From Actinomycetota bacterium (GTDB lineage: Bacteria; Actinomycetota; Actinomycetes; S36-B12; CAIYMF01): 9,972 bases of DNA. Positions 1 to 7,302 of this stretch are shown in pieces. The stretch spans positions 1-9,972 of the forward strand of contig WLOZ01000038.1 in assembly GCA_009699025.1 (NCBI GenBank), written 5' to 3'. How positions within the stretch are numbered: the stretch's first letter is position 1; each line of letters starts with the position of its first letter. Both the position numbers and the translations under genes were made by a program. A model generated the notes under the pieces. That model did not search any database, had not been told where the DNA came from, and saw nothing but the letters and a program-made list of their open reading frames with translations.

Positions 1-393
1 ACCTTCCTGCGCGCCGACAGCCCCTGGCATCACACCCTTGCGCTCGCGAGCGGCCCCCGAGCGTCGATGAACCATGTGGCCTACGAGTCTCGGGGTCTCG
101 ACGAGTACATGCGGGCCACCGGACGGCTGATGCGTGCAGGCTACGACCTTGCGTGGGGGCCTGGCCGTCATGGTCCGGGCGAGAATACGTTCTCGTACTT
201 CCTAGACCGGGCCGGATACGTGGCCGAATACACCACGGCTCTCGAGCAGGTGGCTGATTGGTCGACCTGGACCCCTCGAGTGCACCCGACGACCCCTGAG
301 TGGTCTGACCAGTGGGGCACCGCCTGCGCCCGCAATCCTGAGCCCTTCCTCGGCCCGCACGACGCCGGGCTCTTCGACCCACCGCCCGTCTGA
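1..393 (+). CDS. Type I extradiol dioxygenase-like VOC protein, C-terminal part (5' end outside window)
   Basis: The open frame enters from the left edge and gives 130 residues of a vicinal-oxygen-chelate (glyoxalase/extradiol dioxygenase) fold, corresponding to the last part of the catalytic domain. Visible residues, numbered from the window start, are His10 (in WHH), His25 (in MNHVAYE), His57 (in GRH), Tyr66 and Glu76 (in VAEY). Their spacing parallels His195, His210, His241, Tyr250 and Glu260 of biphenyl-2,3-diol dioxygenase BphC. His25 and Glu76 would then be two of the three Fe(II) ligands, and the third lies upstream of the window. Known role of the family: ring cleavage of catechols beside a hydroxyl. 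The tail after residue 85, rich in Trp and Pro, is outside the core fold. The first ATG in the window (67) is internal, because homologous sequence continues before it. It could be a non-ring-cleaving VOC protein, but the retained His and Tyr favour an oxygenase. The substrate is unknown. Confidence 0.82.
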   Translation, partial: TFLRADSPWHHTLALASGPRASMNHVAYESRGLDEYMRATGRLMRAGYDLAWGPGRHGPGENTFSYFLDRAGYVAEYTTALEQVADWSTWTPRVHPTTPEWSDQWGTACARNPEPFLGPHDAGLFDPPPV

Positions 394-402
394 ACCAACC
401 AT

Positions 403-430
403 CACCCCTGGTGCACGTGCCTCCGGGGTG
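403..430 (+). terminator. Possible hairpin between dioxygenase and ferredoxin genes
   Basis: CACCCC at 403-408 pairs with GGGGTG at 425-430. GG 410-411 can also pair with CC 423-424 if T409 bulges out. This gives about eight pairs around an 11-base loop, ten bases after the dioxygenase stop. There is no T-run after it. It could be a weak terminator, an attenuator or an mRNA 3' end. The evidence is only the pairing. Confidence 0.3.
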
Positions 431-463
431 GCGCGTCCGATCACACACCATCGAGAGGCTTCC

Positions 464-658
464 ATGAAAATCAGCGTCGACCTGTCGGTCTGCAAGGCCT
501 ATGCCAACTGCATGTCGGAGGCACCCGAGGTCTTCGACTACAACGACGAGACAGGGAAGGTCATGCTTCTACTCGACGAGGTCAGTGACGACCGTGCCGA
601 CGAGGTGCACCGTGCTGTCGACGCGTGTCCCGTGCAGGCCATCTCCATCTCGGAGTAG
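464..658 (+). CDS. Small ferredoxin, 3Fe-4S type (P450/oxygenase-associated family)
   Basis: This 64-residue acidic cytosolic protein belongs to the short ferredoxins that usually carry one [3Fe-4S] cluster and pass electrons to cytochrome P450s or other oxygenases in actinomycetes. The visible cluster ligands are Cys10, Cys16 and Cys55, the last followed by Pro. The first two form C-X2-Y-X2-C, with Tyr13 where a four-cluster ferredoxin would have Cys and many relatives have His. ATG 464 is chosen because GAGAGG lies about six bases upstream and the family starts MKxxVD. An in-frame ATG at 428 would add twelve unrelated residues. It follows the dioxygenase by 70 bases on the same strand and may be cotranscribed. 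No P450 or reductase is inside the window, so the partner is unseen. The converging oxidoreductase gene ends 28 bases beyond its stop. Confidence 0.9.
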   Translation: MKISVDLSVCKAYANCMSEAPEVFDYNDETGKVMLLLDEVSDDRADEVHRAVDACPVQAISISE

Positions 659-686
659 CTCTCGCCCGGCTGGACCCGAGCGGGTG

Positions 687-1652
687 TCAGCGGGTGGAGA
701 GCAGCACCTTGCCCGTGGTCATCCGATCCTCTAGTCGTCGGTGTGCCTCGGCCGCACTGGCGAGTGGAAGGGTGTCGCCCACCCGAACGACCAGGCTTCC
801 GTCGGCGACGCGTGACATCACATCGAGCGCGCGAGCGGTCCACTCGCCCGCAGTGGCGGCGTAGTCGCGGCCTGCCGTTCGCGTGAGGTAGAAGGACCCC
901 GCAGCGAGCGCGCCAGGTTCGATGGGGGCGATGGGCGAGCCAGCCGCCCCGTAGAGCACGCAGATTCCGCGCGGTCTGAGCATGCCGAAAAGCCGAGCCA
1001 CATGACCCCCAGCGGCGTCAAAGACGGCGTCGACTCCCTCGGCGGCGATGGCGCGCACGTCGTCGACGAGCGAGGCGGAGTCGACCAGAACGCGGTCAGC
1101 GCCAGTCAACCGGGCCGCGTCGCGCTTGGCAGCGCTGCCCACCACGGCGATGACCTCGACGCCTCGGGCGACAAGGTACTGCGTCAGCAGCCCGCCCACT
1201 CCGCCGGCCGCCGCAGTGACCACGGCCCACTGGCCCGCGCCGAGCGACGTGGTGTCGGTGGCGAGGTACTGGGCGGTGACCCCCTGCATGAGCGCTCCGG
1301 CAGCTGCTTCGTCGGTGACATCGTCGGGCACCGTGATGAACGATGCCTGCGGCCCCTGCACCACCGAGGAGTAGCTGGAGGGCACCTTGCTCCACGCCAC
1401 GCGGGAGCCCATCAGACTGGGGTCTGCGTCGGGTCCGACGGCCGTGACCACCCCGACGCCCTCGACGCCGGGCACCCGGTCGGCGGGAAGCGGCACATCA
1501 CCCCGTCGCTGCATCACGTCCCAGAAGTTCACGCCCACCAGCGAGGTGAGCACACGCACCTCCGAACCCGTGAGATCGACGAGCGGAAGCTCGAGGGCGC
1601 GGAGGACGTCAGGAGGGCCGGTCTCGGGAACGACGATCGTGCTTCGTGTCAT
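687..1652 (-). CDS. Zinc-free MDR-family NAD(P)H:quinone oxidoreductase-like protein
   Basis: A 321-residue medium-chain dehydrogenase/reductase of the zeta-crystallin/quinone reductase branch. The N-terminal GroES-like substrate domain carries GVNFWD at 40-45 and PGVEGVG at 61-67. The Rossmann domain carries the nucleotide-binding AAAGGVGG at 147-154. Only one Cys is visible, in GICVLYG, so the structural and catalytic zinc sites of alcohol dehydrogenases are absent, as is usual in this branch. Members reduce quinones or activated double bonds with NAD(P)H; the substrate here is unknown. ATG 1652 is chosen because it lies 4 bases after the stop of the upstream aldehyde dehydrogenase, has AAGGAC just before it, and begins at the usual family start. 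Open frame continues to 1916 but is a shadow of that gene. The two genes almost certainly form one operon, so this reductase probably acts on an intermediate of the same pathway. Confidence 0.87.
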   Translation of the reverse strand: MTRSTIVVPETGPPDVLRALELPLVDLTGSEVRVLTSLVGVNFWDVMQRRGDVPLPADRVPGVEGVGVVTAVGPDADPSLMGSRVAWSKVPSSYSSVVQGPQASFITVPDDVTDEAAAGALMQGVTAQYLATDTTSLGAGQWAVVTAAAGGVGGLLTQYLVARGVEVIAVVGSAAKRDAARLTGADRVLVDSASLVDDVRAIAAEGVDAVFDAAGGHVARLFGMLRPRGICVLYGAAGSPIAPIEPGALAAGSFYLTRTAGRDYAATAGEWTARALDVMSRVADGSLVVRVGDTLPLASAAEAHRRLEDRMTTGKVLLSTR

Positions 1653-1656
1653 GTCT

Positions 1657-3192
1657 TTAGTCCTTCGTGCGTCGAATTGCTGTGGTCTGCACCTCGAGGA
1701 ACTCCTCGAGGCCCTCGATTCCCCACTCGCGGCCGATACCACTATGCCCTCGGCCCCCGAAGGGCATGTCGGCACCGGTGAACATTCCACCATTGATTCC
1801 GACCATCCCCACCCCGAGTCGTCGCGAGACTGAGACTGCTCGAGCGGAGGACGAGCTCCATACGTAAGCGGCAAGGCCGAAGTCGCTGCCGTTCGACAGC
1901 CGCACGGCGTCGTCATCGCCGTCGTGGGGTGCGATCACCACGACGGGGCCAAAGACCTCATCGCGAACGATCGCGGAGTCTGGCGCAGCATCAGCGATGA
2001 GGGTGGGTGAGAAGTAGTTGCCGCGAGGGAGGTCGGCCGGACGCCCGCCGCCGGTGACGACGCGGGCGCCTTCGGCCACCGCGCCCTCGACGCTCGCCTG
2101 CACGCGCTCGAGGTGGGCCGCACTGATGAGTGGGCCCATGAAGGTGTCGGGTGAGCGTGGGTCGCCAACGCGCACGGCGCGCATTCCCTCGGCTGCAAGT
2201 TCAACGCACTCTTCGAGGTGGGCACGCGGTACCAGCAGGCGGCTGGGCATGATGCAACTCTGCCCGGCGTTGAAGCAGGCCATACCGGCCACGAAGGGAA
2301 CGGTTCGAACGAGGTCGGCGTCGTCGAGAACGATGGCCGCCGACTTGCCACCTAGCTCGAGGCTCACGTGGGTCAGCCGCTCTGCAGCGGCCGCCATCAC
2401 CGCTCTCCCGGTCGCCGTCGAGCCCGTGAATGCCACGGCGTCGACCTCGGGAGCCGTGGTCAGCAGCTGGGCGACCTCGAGGCTGGACGACGCGATGATG
2501 TTGATGACGCCGGCGGGGATGTCGGTGCTCTCGGCGATCAGCCGTCCCAGAATGGTTCCTGCCCAGGGTGCCAGGGGTGAGGGCTTGACGACCATCGTGC
2601 AGCCGGCTGCCAGTGCGCCTGCCACCTTCGCAAGGATGAGCTCCAACGGAAGGTTCCAGGGGGTAATCGCCGACACGACTCCGGCCGGCACGCGGCTCAC
2701 GTAGCGTTCAACGCTGGAGTCGCCGAGGTCGGTGGCGGGAAGGTCACGCCGGAACTCGAAGGTGCCCAGCAGGTCGATGAAGAAGCCGATCTTGTCAACC
2801 GCGTAGTCGTACTGGTCGGCATAGGTCATGCGCACGGGGCAGCCGATCTCGGCGACCAGCGCCGCCCGGTACTCGTCGGCCTCTGCACGCAGGGCCTCCT
2901 GGAGTTGAGACAGGCAGTGTCGGCGCAGGTCGACGTCAGTCGACCAGCGCGTGGTGTCGAAGGCGCTTCTCGCTGCAGTGAGGGCCAATTGGGCCTCAGC
3001 CATGCCGCAGTCGTGCACCTCGCCGAGAGGTTCGCCGGTGGCCGGGTTGAGAGTGCGAATAATGTCCGTTCCACCCGCAACCAGCCGACCGCCGATGAGT
3101 GAGCGAGACTCGCCGGCTGGGGAGGGGTTCAGCGGTGATCGATCGGTGGGTAGCGGGCCCAGCACGCTGACGAGCAGATCTGGAAGGTTCAC
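1657..3192 (-). CDS. NAD(P)-dependent aldehyde dehydrogenase
   Basis: A 511-residue aldehyde dehydrogenase, full length for the family, oxidising an aldehyde to its acid in the cytosol. Visible landmarks: ITPWN with Asn180 (oxyanion hole), KPSP with Lys203 (cofactor ribose), FTGSTATG at 255-262 (cofactor loop), SLELGGK with general base Glu279, NAGQSC with catalytic Cys313, EVFGP at 412-416, and PFGGRGHSGIGRE near 477-489. The region around Cys313 resembles the actinobacterial group acting on medium-chain, alicyclic or aromatic aldehydes, but the substrate cannot be fixed. The start is GTG 3192, with a modest GGA six bases before it. This leaves about 30 residues ahead of the usual family start (SLIGGRLV), and the only other nearby candidate is GTG 3165, with no better ribosome site. 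It is the first gene of a two-gene operon with the quinone oxidoreductase, and is divergent from the second aldehyde dehydrogenase. Confidence 0.92.
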   Translation of the reverse strand: MNLPDLLVSVLGPLPTDRSPLNPSPAGESRSLIGGRLVAGGTDIIRTLNPATGEPLGEVHDCGMAEAQLALTAARSAFDTTRWSTDVDLRRHCLSQLQEALRAEADEYRAALVAEIGCPVRMTYADQYDYAVDKIGFFIDLLGTFEFRRDLPATDLGDSSVERYVSRVPAGVVSAITPWNLPLELILAKVAGALAAGCTMVVKPSPLAPWAGTILGRLIAESTDIPAGVINIIASSSLEVAQLLTTAPEVDAVAFTGSTATGRAVMAAAAERLTHVSLELGGKSAAIVLDDADLVRTVPFVAGMACFNAGQSCIMPSRLLVPRAHLEECVELAAEGMRAVRVGDPRSPDTFMGPLISAAHLERVQASVEGAVAEGARVVTGGGRPADLPRGNYFSPTLIADAAPDSAIVRDEVFGPVVVIAPHDGDDDAVRLSNGSDFGLAAYVWSSSSARAVSVSRRLGVGMVGINGGMFTGADMPFGGRGHSGIGREWGIEGLEEFLEVQTTAIRRTKD

Positions 3193-3236
3193 GGAGCGTC
3201 CGATCGTTGAGGGGTTGCCACCGACGAATGGCTAGG

Positions 3237-3242
3237 ATTGTA
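3237..3242 (-). promoter_or_regulatory. Candidate -10 element for the leftward ALDH operon
   Basis: On the minus strand this reads TACAAT, five of six matches to the sigma-70 type -10 element. It stands out in a GC-rich gap, 45 bases before GTG 3192. I see no good -35 at the expected spacing, so this is a weak prediction. It overlaps the candidate operator at 3238-3248. Confidence 0.35.
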
Positions 3243-3248
3243 TTACAG
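3238..3248. promoter_or_regulatory. Candidate GntR/FadR-type operator between divergent ALDH genes
   Basis: The 9-base segment TGTATTACA (3239-3247) is an odd palindrome with arms TGTA and TACA around a central T. With its flanks it reads TTGTATTACAG, which meets five of the six fixed positions of the FadR-subfamily GntR pattern TNGTNNNACNA. It overlaps the leftward -10 candidate and lies 88 bases before the rightward start, so one regulator could control both genes. Short dyads arise by chance, and no regulator gene is in the window. Confidence 0.35.
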
Positions 3249-3335
3249 ACACCAGTTGCGCCGGGTCGGCGGTGAGTGCCAGCGACCTTCACGCCACCCC
3301 TAGCATGGGCTCACCCCTCGAAAGGACACGAGACG

Positions 3336-4763
3336 ATGACCATTGCCGCAGAACTCTTCATCGATGGCGAGTGGATTCCAGGATCTGGCCGCGTTCCGGT
3401 GTACGACCCCGTCGACAACTCGGTGATCACCGAGGCCGCCACCGCAGGTCCGGTCGAGTGCGAAGCCGCGCTCACCGCCGCCGAGGGTGCGAAGGCGTCG
3501 TGGGCTGCGACAGCTCCGCGTGTGCGCGGCGAGATCCTCCGACGCGCGTTCGACATCATGACCGCCGAGGCTGACCGCTTCGCTGAGCTCATCACGCGCG
3601 AGAACGGCAAGGTGCTGTCCGACGCGAGGGGTGAGGTCGCCTACGCAGCCGAGTTCTTCCGCTGGTTCTCCGAGGAGGCCGTGCGCATCTCCGGTGACTT
3701 CCGCACCGCGCCCGGGGGCGACAAGCGCATCCTCGTCACCCACCAGCCGGTCGGCCCGTCGCTGCTCATCACGCCCTGGAACTTCCCGGCCGCGATGGCC
3801 ACGCGCAAGATCGGCCCGGCGCTGGCGGCCGGCTGCACCATGGTGATCAAGCCGCCCACCGAGACCCCACTCACCACCCTCGCCGTCGTTGAGGTGCTCG
3901 AGCGGGCAGGACTGCCCAAGGGCGTCGTCAACGTGGTCATCCCGGTGCCGGTGAGCTCGCAAATGTCGGCCATGCTGCACGACCCGCGCATCACGAACCT
4001 GTCGTTCACTGGCTCCACCGAGGTGGGCAGGCTGCTGGCCCACGAGTGCGCCGATCGCATCGTGCGCACCTCACTCGAGCTCGGGGGCAACGCCCCCTTC
4101 GTGGTGCTCAGCGACGCCGACGTCGACAAGGCAGTGGCTGGCGCCATGATCGCCAAGATGCGCAACGGTGGGTCGGCGTGCACCGCGGCCAACCGATTCA
4201 TCGTGGCGCGCGAGGTAGCCGACGAGTTCAGCAAGGCGTTCTCGGCCGCGATGGCATCGGTGGTCATGGGCCCCGGCCTCGCGGCGGGCAGCCAGCTCGG
4301 TCCGCTGGTGTCGGTCAAGGAGCGTGACAAGGTTGCCGAGCTCGTCACCATGGCCCTCGATGAGGGTGCGGTGGCCCTCACCGGAGGAGCCGTTCCCGAC
4401 GGTGGAGGGGCGTTCTACCCGGCCACGGTCCTCGGAGGTGTCGCCACCGACGCCACGATCCTCAACCACGAGATCTTTGGCCCCGTGGCGCCGATCGTCA
4501 CGGTCGATTCCGACGAGGAAGCGATCGCGCTCGCCAACAACACCGAGTTCGGGCTGATCAGCTACGTGTTCAGCGAGAACCTCGGCCGTGCGCTCAAGGT
4601 GGCCGAGGGGATCGAGTCGGGCATGGTGGCCATCAACCGAGGTGTCATCTCCGACCCTGCGGCGCCGTTCGGCGGCATGAAGCAGAGCGGCATCGGTCGC
4701 GAGGGCGGCTTCGCCGGCATCCACGAATTCCTCGAGTCGAAGTACATCGGCTTCGAGCTGTGA
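3336..4763 (+). CDS. Aldehyde dehydrogenase, succinate-semialdehyde dehydrogenase-like
   Basis: A 475-residue aldehyde dehydrogenase closest in feel to the GabD/succinate-semialdehyde dehydrogenase branch. It would oxidise succinate semialdehyde or a similar short aldehyde with NAD(P)+, feeding succinate to the TCA cycle. Landmarks: ITPWNF at 145-150 with Asn149, IKPP with Lys172, FTGSTEVG at 224-231, SLELGG with general base Glu248, GGSAC with catalytic Cys282, EIFGPV, and [15 protein letters not shown] near the end. It closes with the [12 protein letters not shown] tail common in this group. ATG 3336 is chosen because AAAGGA lies nine bases upstream and the protein then begins [13 protein letters not shown], the usual family start. 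The in-frame ATG 3276 would add 20 residues without family resemblance. It is divergent from the other aldehyde dehydrogenase, and folD follows 37 bases after its stop. The exact substrate is inferred only from family resemblance. Confidence 0.9.
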   Translation: MTIAAELFIDGEWIPGSGRVPVYDPVDNSVITEAATAGPVECEAALTAAEGAKASWAATAPRVRGEILRRAFDIMTAEADRFAELITRENGKVLSDARGEVAYAAEFFRWFSEEAVRISGDFRTAPGGDKRILVTHQPVGPSLLITPWNFPAAMATRKIGPALAAGCTMVIKPPTETPLTTLAVVEVLERAGLPKGVVNVVIPVPVSSQMSAMLHDPRITNLSFTGSTEVGRLLAHECADRIVRTSLELGGNAPFVVLSDADVDKAVAGAMIAKMRNGGSACTAANRFIVAREVADEFSKAFSAAMASVVMGPGLAAGSQLGPLVSVKERDKVAELVTMALDEGAVALTGGAVPDGGGAFYPATVLGGVATDATILNHEIFGPVAPIVTVDSDEEAIALANNTEFGLISYVFSENLGRALKVAEGIESGMVAINRGVISDPAAPFGGMKQSGIGREGGFAGIHEFLESKYIGFEL

Positions 4764-4800
4764 AGGGTCACCTGGCCGTGTCATGCGAGCAGGCGAGACC

Positions 4801-5649
4801 ATGACGGCTATCACCCTCGACGGCAAGCAGACCGCCAGCGACATCAAGGGAGAGCTCGCCGTGCGCGTTGCGGTGCTCCGTGAGCGTGGAATCACGCCGG
4901 GCCTCGGCACCGTGCTCGTGGGCGATGACCCCGGCAGCCAGTCGTACGTCGGTGGCAAGCACCGCGACTGCGCGGAGGTGGGCATTGCCTCGATTCGTGT
5001 CGACCTGCCCGGCAGCGCCACCCAGGCCGACGTTGAGGCCGCGGTTGCCGAGCTGAACGCCGATCCGGCGTGCACCGGCTACATCGTGCAGCTGCCGCTT
5101 CCGAAGGGCCTCGACTCCAACCGCGTGCTCGAGCTGATGGACCCTGACAAGGACGCCGACGGCCTGCATCCCACCAACCTCGGTCGACTTGTGCTGGGCA
5201 CGACTGCACCCCTGCCGTGCACGCCGCGCGGCATCGTCGAGCTACTGCGTCGCTATGGCGTCGCGCTCGATGGCGCCGAGGTGTGCGTGGTCGGTCGAGG
5301 GGTCACTGTCGGACGCCCGCTCGGGCTGCTGCTCACCCGCCGCAGCGAAAACTCGACCGTCACGCTCTGCCACACGGGCACGCGCGATCTCGCCGCGCAT
5401 ACCCGCGCCGCCGACATCATCGTGGCGGCCGCGGGGGTGGCCGGCATCATCACCGCCGACATGGTCAGGCCCGGCGCTGCGGTGCTCGACGTGGGCATCT
5501 CGCGCACCGACGCCGGACTCGTGGGCGATGTGCACCCCGACGTATTCGAGGTAGCAGGGTTCGTGGCCCCCATGCCCGGGGGAGTGGGCCCCATGACCCG
5601 GGCGATGCTGATCAGCAACGTGGTCGAGGCCGCCGAGCGCTCGAGGTAA
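4801..5649 (+). CDS. folD: Bifunctional methylenetetrahydrofolate dehydrogenase / methenyltetrahydrofolate cyclohydrolase FolD
   Basis: A 282-residue FolD, normal length. It interconverts 5,10-methylene-, 5,10-methenyl- and 10-formyl-tetrahydrofolate, supplying one-carbon units for purines and formyl-Met. Visible signatures: [10 protein letters not shown] with Tyr49 and catalytic Lys53, [21 protein letters not shown], the NADP-binding [11 protein letters not shown], and [12 protein letters not shown] near the C-terminus. ATG 4801 is chosen because GCAGG lies about eight bases upstream and the protein then begins MTAITLDGK, the usual family start. In-frame ATG 4783 has no well-spaced ribosome site. 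It lies 37 bases after the aldehyde dehydrogenase with no hairpin between, so read-through transcription is possible. From memory of actinobacterial genomes, folD near a DUF3017 gene and mdh is conserved, so I read it as housekeeping and not as part of the catabolic cluster. Confidence 0.97.
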   Translation: MTAITLDGKQTASDIKGELAVRVAVLRERGITPGLGTVLVGDDPGSQSYVGGKHRDCAEVGIASIRVDLPGSATQADVEAAVAELNADPACTGYIVQLPLPKGLDSNRVLELMDPDKDADGLHPTNLGRLVLGTTAPLPCTPRGIVELLRRYGVALDGAEVCVVGRGVTVGRPLGLLLTRRSENSTVTLCHTGTRDLAAHTRAADIIVAAAGVAGIITADMVRPGAAVLDVGISRTDAGLVGDVHPDVFEVAGFVAPMPGGVGPMTRAMLISNVVEAAERSR

Positions 5650-5652
5650 CCA

Positions 5653-5683
5653 CTGGCCAGTCGCTGGCCAGTCGCTGGCCAGT
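5653..5683. repeat. Three tandem 11-bp repeats, each with an 8-bp palindrome
   Basis: The unit CTGGCCAGTCG occurs at 5653-5663 and 5664-5674, and its first nine bases recur at 5675-5683. Each copy contains the perfect palindrome CTGGCCAG. The copies are exact, begin four bases after the folD stop, and run directly into the terminator hairpin. The 11-base period puts the copies on nearly the same face of the helix. Function unknown. Confidence 0.9.
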
Positions 5684-5732
5684 GCTGCCTGACTCATCGC
5701 TGGGAGCTCTCGTAGCGATGAGTCGGGCAGCA
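5683..5732. terminator. Long hairpin, probable bidirectional terminator between folD and the DUF3017 gene
   Basis: A 19-base left arm (5683-5701) pairs with a 19-base right arm (5714-5732) around a 12-base loop. All positions pair, with one G-U wobble in RNA at U5690. The loop contains GAGCTC. There is no T-run on either side. Long hairpins without a U-tail are a commonly proposed terminator form in actinobacteria. Its place between two converging genes fits a terminator serving both strands. Confidence 0.75.
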
Positions 5733-5773
5733 AACAGAGTGAATCGGTCAGCAGTTGGCTGCGGGCCCACGTG

Positions 5774-6106
5774 CTACGAGGGCGGCGGGACCACGAACGA
5801 GAGTGTCGACACCGCAAGGGCAAGAAGCGCGAGTACCGAGAGGTCGACCCGTCGAGAGCGCACCGTCAGCATTCCGGCGTCGTGGTCGGACAGCAGAAGC
5901 CGCAGGAAGAACGCGAGCACGATCGAGGCGGAGAACAGCACGGCGCCCCGACGGAAGTGGTCGCTGGCCACGATGGCCAGGCTCAGCAGCATCAGCGCCG
6001 ACACCACCGACAGGGGCCACTGGGCAAATCGCGGGGCCGCGGGCCGCAGCTGACGCACGTTGTCAGGAACCTGGTCGGGTTCCGGCAGTCGGGCGGCGCT
6101 GGTCAC
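5774..6106 (-). CDS. Small membrane protein, DUF3017 type
   Basis: A 110-residue protein with three hydrophobic stretches, near residues 30-47, 53-73 and 88-106, separated by short charged loops (DHFRR, SDHD, RSRRVD). The N-terminus is about 28 hydrophilic residues rich in Pro and Arg, with no signal-peptide cleavage site visible. Size, topology and position between folD and mdh match the actinobacterial DUF3017 family of unknown function. I make this assignment from context and topology, not from a diagnostic motif. The start is GTG 6106, with AGG eight bases upstream on the minus strand. It converges on folD, and diverges from mdh across 141 bases. In Streptomyces, as I recall, its counterpart runs in the same direction as folD, so the orientation here may be inverted. 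No function can be assigned. Confidence 0.75.
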   Translation of the reverse strand: MTSAARLPEPDQVPDNVRQLRPAAPRFAQWPLSVVSALMLLSLAIVASDHFRRGAVLFSASIVLAFFLRLLLSDHDAGMLTVRSRRVDLSVLALLALAVSTLSFVVPPPS

Positions 6107-6166
6107 CCCTTGAACCTACCCCGTCGGACGCCTGATGCTCCGGTATCAACCCAGTGTGGTGTCGGG

Positions 6167-7237
<1,071 letters not shown>

Positions 7238-7291
7238 CCCACTTCTCCCCGACCCACCCCGCACCTCACGCTCAGCACGCCCCCACAACTC
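7238..7291 (+). promoter_or_regulatory. C-rich, G-poor mdh-icd spacer (possible Rho-binding segment)
   Basis: By hand count these 54 bases hold 33 C, 10 A, 6 T and 5 G, in strong contrast to the balanced G and C of the flanking genes. A C-over-G bubble of this kind is typical of Rho utilisation sites, which here could trim transcription between mdh and icd. No hairpin or promoter is evident. The ribosome site AAGGAG for icd follows at 7292-7297. Confidence 0.3.
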
Positions 7292-7302
7292 AAGGAGCAC
7301 CA

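Noticed and set aside
663..686. Hairpin CGCCCG/CGGGTG between the converging ferredoxin and quinone oxidoreductase genes
   Set aside because: Only six pairs including one G-U and a 12-base loop. This is expected by chance at this GC content, so it is not called as a terminator.
1002..1781. Plus-strand 259-codon frame opposite the quinone oxidoreductase
   Set aside because: Antisense shadow, His/Arg/Gly-rich, with no motif or ribosome site.
1653..1916. N-terminal extension of the quinone oxidoreductase frame to 409 codons
   Set aside because: The extension lies wholly inside the upstream ALDH and has no family resemblance. ATG 1652 with a ribosome site four bases after the ALDH stop is far better.
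4071..5075. Long minus-strand open frame of 334 codons across the ALDH-folD junction
   Set aside because: It overlaps two well-identified genes antisense, and its product is low-complexity (Arg/His/Asp/Gly) with no domain. GC-rich codon bias commonly creates such shadow frames.
4764..5649. folD as part of a tetrahydrofolate-dependent O-demethylation pathway with the catabolic cluster
   Set aside because: No demethylase or metF-like gene is seen, and folD sits in its usual block with DUF3017 and mdh, so a housekeeping role is simpler.
5653..5683. Possible CRISPR-like or iteron array
   Set aside because: Units are directly abutting with no spacers and only three copies, and no replication or cas gene is nearby.
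5217..6053. Plus-strand open frame of 278 codons spanning the folD end, terminator and DUF3017 gene
   Set aside because: The product is Arg/His-rich and lacks any recognisable fold. It is out of frame with folD and runs through the hairpin.
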